Positions 60,153-64,000 of a stretch of DNA of 64,000 nt are shown piece after piece. The position numbers and the translations under genes are program-made. The stretch covers positions 398,640 through 462,639 of the forward strand of contig MKTY01000027.1 of NCBI GenBank assembly GCA_001898485.1, in the 5' to 3' direction. The notes below the pieces were generated by a model, which did not search any database, was not told the origin of the DNA, and saw only the letters and a list, made by a program, of their open reading frames with translations. This DNA comes from Sphingobacteriales bacterium 46-32 (GTDB lineage: Bacteria > Bacteroidota > Bacteroidia > Chitinophagales > Chitinophagaceae). Position 1 is the first letter of the stretch. Every line of letters begins with the position of its first letter.

Positions 60153-61739
60153 ATGATGGGAAATAAAAAACTACAGGTTTGGTTACCGCTGCTCTTTTCG
60201 ATTGTTATGATTGTGGGCATGGTCTTCGGCTATAAGCTGGGAGGCGGTAAAGAGTTTTTCAGGAGTAACCGGCAGACTCCCTTACAGGAAGCGCTTGACC
60301 TGATCAGGTTGCGTTATGTAGATAAAGTCAATACAGATTCGCTCCAGGCCGGCGCCATCCAGGAAATGATGAGCCAACTCGATCCGCATTCCGTTTATTT
60401 TCCGCCGGTAGAGCTGAAAGAAGCTAACGAAGACCTGGCTGGCAACTTTGATGGTATCGGCGTTGAATACAATATTTTCAATGACACTGTCAATATCATG
60501 TATGTGATGCCTGGCGGTCCGAGCGACCGTGCCGGCCTCCTGATTGGAGATAAGATACTGGCAGTGAATGACTCATCACTAACAGGGCCCGCTGTAACCT
60601 CAGCCCGCATCAAAGAATATATCCGGGGGGAACGCGGTTCTTCGGCCCTGCTGACCATTCAGCGCGGACAGGACATCAAAAAGATCAGTGTAGCCCGCGG
60701 CAGTATACCTGTACCGTCTATCCATGCCGCTTACATGATCACTCCCACTACCGGTTATATCAAACTCAGCAAATTCACCCAAAACAGCTACGAAGAGTTC
60801 ATGCAGGCGATGGAGCAATTGCTCAAGCAGGGCATGAAGGAGCTGATCTATGACCTGCGTGGCAATGGCGGTGGTTTCATGAACGAAGCCTATGATATGG
60901 CCGATGAATTTCTGAGCGGCGATAAGCTGGTCGTATACACAGAAGGCGCCAACAGCCGCAAGGAGGAATTCCGCTGCAAGCGTCCCGGTCTTTTTGAAGA
61001 AGGCAAACTGGTTGTGCTGATAGATGAACTGTCTGCCAGTGCCAGCGAAGTGCTGGCCGGTGCCCTGCAGGATTGGGACCGTGCCGAGATCATTGGCCGC
61101 CGCAGCTTTGGTAAGGGGCTGGTACAATTACAGTTTGGCCTTACCGATGGATCGGCCATCCGTCTTACTACTGCCCGGTATTATACTCCACTCGGGCGTA
61201 GCATTCAACGCCCCTACGATAAAGGCAAAAAAGTGTATATGGATGAGATCTGGGAGCGTTATTCCAACGGAGAAGTACTGTATGCCGATTCAAATAAGGT
61301 CAATAATGGTAAAAAATTCACCACACCCGGTGGTCATATAGTATATGGCGGAGGAGGCATTATGCCTGACCTTTTTGTGCCAATCGATACGGCCACATTC
61401 CCTGCAGCAGTAAACCGTCTGTTCATGGATGGTAAATTCAACAGTTTTGTATACCGTTATTATCTGCTGCACCGCGCAGAGATTGATCAATACAAATCGG
61501 TAAAGAGCTTTGCCGACAGCTTCAATAAAGTGGGGCTGATCTGGGATTCTTTTGTGCAGGAAGCCAGCCGCGATTCGGTCAACCTGCGATCGGTAACTCC
61601 GCAGCAGCGCGAATCATTACAACTGCGTCTTGAAGGATACCTGGCGCGTTTCCGCTGGCGCAATAATGGCTATTATCAGATCATCAACAGCGAGGATCCT
61701 ATGATAGTAAAAGCGCTGCAGGTGATTGGTAGTAAGTAA
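60153..61739 (+). CDS. S41-family C-terminal processing peptidase
   Basis: A 528-aa protein with an N-terminal signal-anchor (about residues 9-25). A PDZ domain follows (PGGPSDRAGLLIGDKILAVN), then the protease core with KLSKFTQNSYEEFMQAME, IYDLRGNGGGFMNEAYDMAD, catalytic Ser in LIDELSASASEVLAGALQDW and catalytic Lys in GRRSFGKGLVQ. It cleaves substrates near their C-termini in the periplasm. The last 130 residues form a Bacteroidota-specific C-terminal extension. It is divergent from the murK-murQ pair. Confidence 0.93.
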   Translation: MMGNKKLQVWLPLLFSIVMIVGMVFGYKLGGGKEFFRSNRQTPLQEALDLIRLRYVDKVNTDSLQAGAIQEMMSQLDPHSVYFPPVELKEANEDLAGNFDGIGVEYNIFNDTVNIMYVMPGGPSDRAGLLIGDKILAVNDSSLTGPAVTSARIKEYIRGERGSSALLTIQRGQDIKKISVARGSIPVPSIHAAYMITPTTGYIKLSKFTQNSYEEFMQAMEQLLKQGMKELIYDLRGNGGGFMNEAYDMADEFLSGDKLVVYTEGANSRKEEFRCKRPGLFEEGKLVVLIDELSASASEVLAGALQDWDRAEIIGRRSFGKGLVQLQFGLTDGSAIRLTTARYYTPLGRSIQRPYDKGKKVYMDEIWERYSNGEVLYADSNKVNNGKKFTTPGGHIVYGGGGIMPDLFVPIDTATFPAAVNRLFMDGKFNSFVYRYYLLHRAEIDQYKSVKSFADSFNKVGLIWDSFVQEASRDSVNLRSVTPQQRESLQLRLEGYLARFRWRNNGYYQIINSEDPMIVKALQVIGSK

Positions 61740-61749
61740 GGTTAAGGGT

Positions 61750-61801
61750 AGAAGGCTGAAGGTGTAGGGTAAAATGCAATACCTTACACCTTCAGCCTTC
61801 T
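61750..61801. terminator. Family D hairpin, likely bidirectional terminator
   Basis: A 22-bp stem with one G-U wobble: AGAAGGCTGAAGGTGTAGGG (left) against CCTTACACCTTCAGCCTTCT (right), loop AAATGCAA. It lies between convergent genes. Confidence 0.6.
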
Positions 61802-61828
61802 GCCTTATGCCTTTTAGGTAAATGGTTG

Positions 61829-61862
61829 AAGGTATAGGATAAAATGTTATACCCTATACCTT
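61829..61862. terminator. Second family D hairpin
   Basis: AAGGTATAGGATA pairs with TACCCTATACCTT (about 13 bp, one mismatch) with a short AT-rich loop. Confidence 0.5.
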
Positions 61863-61882
61863 TGACCTTATGCCCTTCTACC

Positions 61883-62266
61883 CTATTTATTGTTCTTATT
61901 CTCGTCCCACCATTTCTTTTCGATCTTATAAGAACCAAAGAGACCGAGACCGCCGCCGATGGCTATGAGGGCAAAATAGATGGGCACATTGCGATCGTGA
62001 TCATAGTAACGATTATTGCGGATTGCGCCGTAGAGCACATAATTGTCGAGCAGGTAGGCCAGGAATAAGCCCACACCGGCGCCTATCAGTAATAAAGCCC
62101 ATTTCAGGTTTTTATAAGGGGCCGGGCGATTGGCAAATTCTTTTGGATTCATACCCTTCTCAATCATGGCCAGATTCTGGCGGGTTTTGAGATAATAGAT
62201 ACCAAATATCATGGCAAAGCCACCGGCAAACATGGTTAACGGAACCAGTACTTCAGGACCATTCAT
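61883..62266 (-). CDS. DUF6249-like small inner-membrane protein
   Basis: A 127-aa protein with three hydrophobic helices (about 8-26, 52-74, 92-110). Between the first two is a conserved-looking cytoplasmic stretch YYLKTRQNLAMIEKGMNPKE. That layout is common in small Bacteroidota membrane proteins annotated as DUF6249. A short hairpin TCCGC TCAG GCGGA (62283-62296) precedes the start. Function unknown. Confidence 0.78.
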   Translation of the reverse strand: MNGPEVLVPLTMFAGGFAMIFGIYYLKTRQNLAMIEKGMNPKEFANRPAPYKNLKWALLLIGAGVGLFLAYLLDNYVLYGAIRNNRYYDHDRNVPIYFALIAIGGGLGLFGSYKIEKKWWDENKNNK

Positions 62267-62504
62267 AACTTTAAATTTTATATCCGCTCAGGCGGAGCTT
62301 GTTAAAAGGATGATTTATTTTTCTACTGTGACTACTGCTTTGAATGGCAGGTTACAGTTTTTAAAGAACTTTTTTCGCAACCACCGGTTCAACCCGGGTA
62401 AAACAGTCAGCAGCTGCGTTCTGAAATATAAGACTACATCGGTTTAGAACAGGTTACAGGGAAAAATAACGAACTTAATGTCAATGAATTAGACGTCTAT
62501 TTTG

Positions 62505-62546
62505 ATGTGCTGATTTGCTGATGTGCTGATGTGCTAATGTGCCAAT
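62505..62546 (-). repeat. Family A repeat
   Basis: GATGTGCTGATTTGCTGATG words; inverted partner of 62611-62645. The inner flanks GCCAATGGTGTTT and AAACCACTGGC extend the complementarity. Confidence 0.9.
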
Positions 62547-62610
62547 GGTGTTTAAAGGTTGATGCGAAAGGATTAGATTATAATTTAGGAAACCACTGGC
62601 ATATCATACT

Positions 62611-62645
62611 ATTAGCACATCAGCAAATCAGCATATTAGCACATT
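62611..62645 (+). repeat. Family A repeat, partner of 62505-62546
   Basis: ATTAGCACATCAGCAAATCA words, about 65 bp from its inverted partner. Confidence 0.9.
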
Positions 62646-62659
62646 CTCCCTTACATTTC

Positions 62660-62667
62660 TACCTTTG
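62660..62667 (+). promoter_or_regulatory. -7 box for the ECF sigma gene
   Basis: TACCTTTG exact match, 40 nt before the ATG and just after a family A array. Confidence 0.5.
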
Positions 62668-62706
62668 CTGTAACCAACGGCCTTCAATCGGCGTCTAAAC
62701 TTCCAG

Positions 62707-63294
62707 ATGTCTACCGGACTGAATGATAATGAGATCATTAGCAAAGTGCTAAGCGGTGATCAGCAGGCTTATTCCCTGTTGGTCAGCCGGTATCAGAACT
62801 TTGTTTTCACCCTTGTGCTGCGGTTTGTAAAGAGCCGTGAAGATGCGGAGGAGGTGGCGCAGGATGTATTTATTAAGGCCTACAGAGCCCTGGCTGATTT
62901 TAAAGGAGCATCGAAATTCAGCACCTGGCTTTATACAATTGTAAATACAACCAGCCTCAGTTTTCTGCGGAAGAAAAAACTGGAAGTGCATTCACTGGAT
63001 AATGAACGGGTATTTGAGGTGGCTGACAGTATAGATTCCGGCATGCAGGCCAATCAGATTGAAGCCCGTTCGCGGGTCGATATGGTCAATAAGGCTATTG
63101 GTCTGCTCGGAGGCGATGATGCCGAAATCATAACTTTGTTTTATAAGGGTGAGCAAAGCCTCGATGAAATAGCACAGATACTGGGTATTGAGCCCAATAC
63201 CGCCAAAGTGCGTCTGCACAGGGCACGCGGACGGCTCAAAGAAAAAATGGAAACCCATTTTGTCCAGGAAGTAAAAGATTTGAACACATTTTAA
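62707..63294 (+). CDS. ECF-type RNA polymerase sigma factor
   Basis: A 195-aa protein. Region 2 (QQAYSLLVSRYQNFVFTLVL, DAEEVAQDVFIKAYRALADF, FSTWLYTIVNTTSLSFLRKK) and region 4 (ITLFYKGEQSLDEIAQILGI, EPNTAKVRLHRARGRLKEKM) are complete. A linker of about 40 acidic residues separates them. It directs RNA polymerase to extracytoplasmic-stress promoters. The next gene, 10 nt on, is its likely anti-sigma partner. Confidence 0.95.
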   Translation: MSTGLNDNEIISKVLSGDQQAYSLLVSRYQNFVFTLVLRFVKSREDAEEVAQDVFIKAYRALADFKGASKFSTWLYTIVNTTSLSFLRKKKLEVHSLDNERVFEVADSIDSGMQANQIEARSRVDMVNKAIGLLGGDDAEIITLFYKGEQSLDEIAQILGIEPNTAKVRLHRARGRLKEKMETHFVQEVKDLNTF

Positions 63295-63304
63295 ATTTGT
63301 GATT

Positions 63305-63814
63305 ATGGATACGCAACACTCAATGGAAGACCGGCTGTGGGAGTATATTGACGGGCAGGGCAATGCCGAAGAGCGTACAGTCATTGAGCAGCTCATTGCT
63401 GCCGATACTGCCTGGCGTGCCAAATATGGCGAACTGCTGGAAGTGCATCAGCTCATCAACTCGACCGAGCTGGAAGAGCCTTCCATGCGCTTTACCCGCA
63501 ATGTAATGGACGAAATAGCCCGGATGCAGATAGCCCCGGCAACTCAGTCGTATATCAATAAAAATATCATTCGCGGCCTCACGATCTTCTTTGTCACGAT
63601 GATCATTGGTTTTCTGATCTATGGCTTTGGTCAGATAGACTGGACAGCCAAAAATGATCCGAAAATGACGATCGATCTCAACGCCATTGACTATAGCAAA
63701 TTCTTCAACAACAACCTGGTCAATGCGTTTATGATGCTGAATGTAATACTTGGCCTGTTTCTCCTGGATCGTTATCTCGCCAATAAGCGGAAAAAGTTTT
63801 CGGAAGAAATGTGA
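63305..63814 (+). CDS. Putative anti-sigma factor (two-helix membrane protein)
   Basis: A 169-aa protein from ATG 63305; a GTG two codons earlier is also in frame. The soluble N-terminal about 85 residues (SMEDRLWEYIDGQGNAEERT, VIEQLIAADTAWRAKYGELL) have the helical zf-HC2-like layout of anti-sigma domains but lack the HxxxCxxC zinc ligands. Two transmembrane helices follow (about 90-108 and 138-157). Its position right after an ECF sigma gene supports the anti-sigma role. Confidence 0.78.
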   Translation: MDTQHSMEDRLWEYIDGQGNAEERTVIEQLIAADTAWRAKYGELLEVHQLINSTELEEPSMRFTRNVMDEIARMQIAPATQSYINKNIIRGLTIFFVTMIIGFLIYGFGQIDWTAKNDPKMTIDLNAIDYSKFFNNNLVNAFMMLNVILGLFLLDRYLANKRKKFSEEM

Positions 63815-63820
63815 GAAAAA

Positions 63821-63855
63821 ATGTGCTAATGTGCTAATGTGCTGATATGCTGATG
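63821..63855 (-). repeat. Family A repeat
   Basis: ATGTGCTAATGTGCTAATGT words directly after the putative anti-sigma stop. Confidence 0.9.
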
Positions 63856-63893
63856 AAATGTGAGGATTCGTATTCGTTTATAGTATCCTTTCG

Positions 63894-64000
63894 CGAGAGT
63901 GTTACAAAAAGTGTGTCAGTTTGAAGTTTTGTAACTTTAAAACTAACACAAATGGAAATGAAAGACAAACAGTCATTTGACTTCGAAGCTTTCAAAAAGC
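63894..64000 (+). mobile_element. Left end of a probable IS256-family element (truncated by the window)
   Basis: GAGAGTGTTACAAAAAGTGT precedes a gene start and resembles the terminal-repeat region of IS256-type elements in Bacteroidota. Boundary and inverted repeat cannot be confirmed because the right end is outside the window. Confidence 0.5.
63952..64000 (+). CDS. Partial transposase (IS256 family), 5' end only
   Basis: Sixteen codons from ATG 63952: MEMKDKQSFDFEAFKK. The FDFEAFKK start is typical of IS256-family (MutA-type) transposases. The rest lies outside the window, so the call is provisional. Confidence 0.55.
   Translation, partial: MEMKDKQSFDFEAFKK

Larger units (their letters stand above)
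61740..61884. repeat. Family D repeats between convergent genes
   Basis: GAAGGCTGAAGGTGTAGGG and complementary CTTACACCTTCAGCCTTC words; contains two hairpins at 61750-61801 and 61829-61862. Confidence 0.88.

Overview
The window looks like a chromosome segment of a Bacteroidota bacterium, most likely Chitinophagaceae or a close relative. The reasons are a SusC/SusD pair, Bacteroidota-type promoter boxes (TAnnTTTG, often followed by GC or GCCCC), an OstA-like/LptD envelope set, a DUF1343 (NamZ) exo-muramidase, a fused SpmA/SpmB protein and weak Shine-Dalgarno sequences. The species is not identified. All calls come from reading the sequence and its translations; no database search was run.

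Layout. 0.1-9 kb: DUF1080 protein, esterase lipoprotein, NamZ, SRPBCC protein, hutU, hutH and a cell-wall amidase, all on the minus strand. 9-13.5 kb: lptD (+), then plsC and ung (-). 13.46 kb: tRNA-Arg(TCT). 13.6-28.3 kb: an AT-richer accessory island holding one compact minus-strand operon of five genes. In transcription order these are a 1778-aa helicase/DUF1998/nuclease-like protein, a Doc/Fic protein without the catalytic His, an SNF2 helicase, a 1571-aa adenine methylase whose C-terminus is a complete VapB45-like DUF433 antitoxin, and a VapC45-like PIN protein. 28.5-33 kb: VOC protein, MDR oxidoreductase, MlaD and an OstA-like protein. 33-42 kb: NhaA, an OM protein, and a DeoR regulator followed by SusC, SusD and a DUF4397 lipoprotein. 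42-52.6 kb: SpmAB, YchF, a giant beta-barrel protein and sdhCAB. 52.6-60 kb: thrABC with a Thr/Ile leader peptide and attenuator, then murQ and a MurK-like kinase. 60-64 kb: S41 protease, DUF6249 protein, an ECF sigma factor with a putative anti-sigma factor, and the left end of a probable IS256-family element.

Most interesting points. (1) The island operon resembles class 1 DISARM in content (SNF2 helicase, N6-adenine methylase, helicase plus DUF1998). It lacks a separate drmC and appears wired to toxin-antitoxin parts: the antitoxin is fused to the methylase and the toxin gene follows 3 nt later. (2) The 3' end of thrC together with its downstream spacer has been tandemly copied, leaving two untranslated tail copies. 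(3) A thr-operon attenuator similar in logic to E. coli thrL precedes thrA. (4) Four families of low-complexity intergenic repeats, built from words of about 9-18 bp, occupy many intergenic gaps, form hairpins, supply stop codons and in one case lie in frame inside a signal peptide.

Functional links. NamZ, the amidase, MurQ and the MurK-like kinase together suggest peptidoglycan turnover and recycling. LptD, the OstA-like protein, MlaD and PlsC concern envelope lipids. HutH and HutU cover the first two steps of histidine degradation. ThrA, ThrB and ThrC cover aspartate to threonine except aspartate-semialdehyde dehydrogenase.
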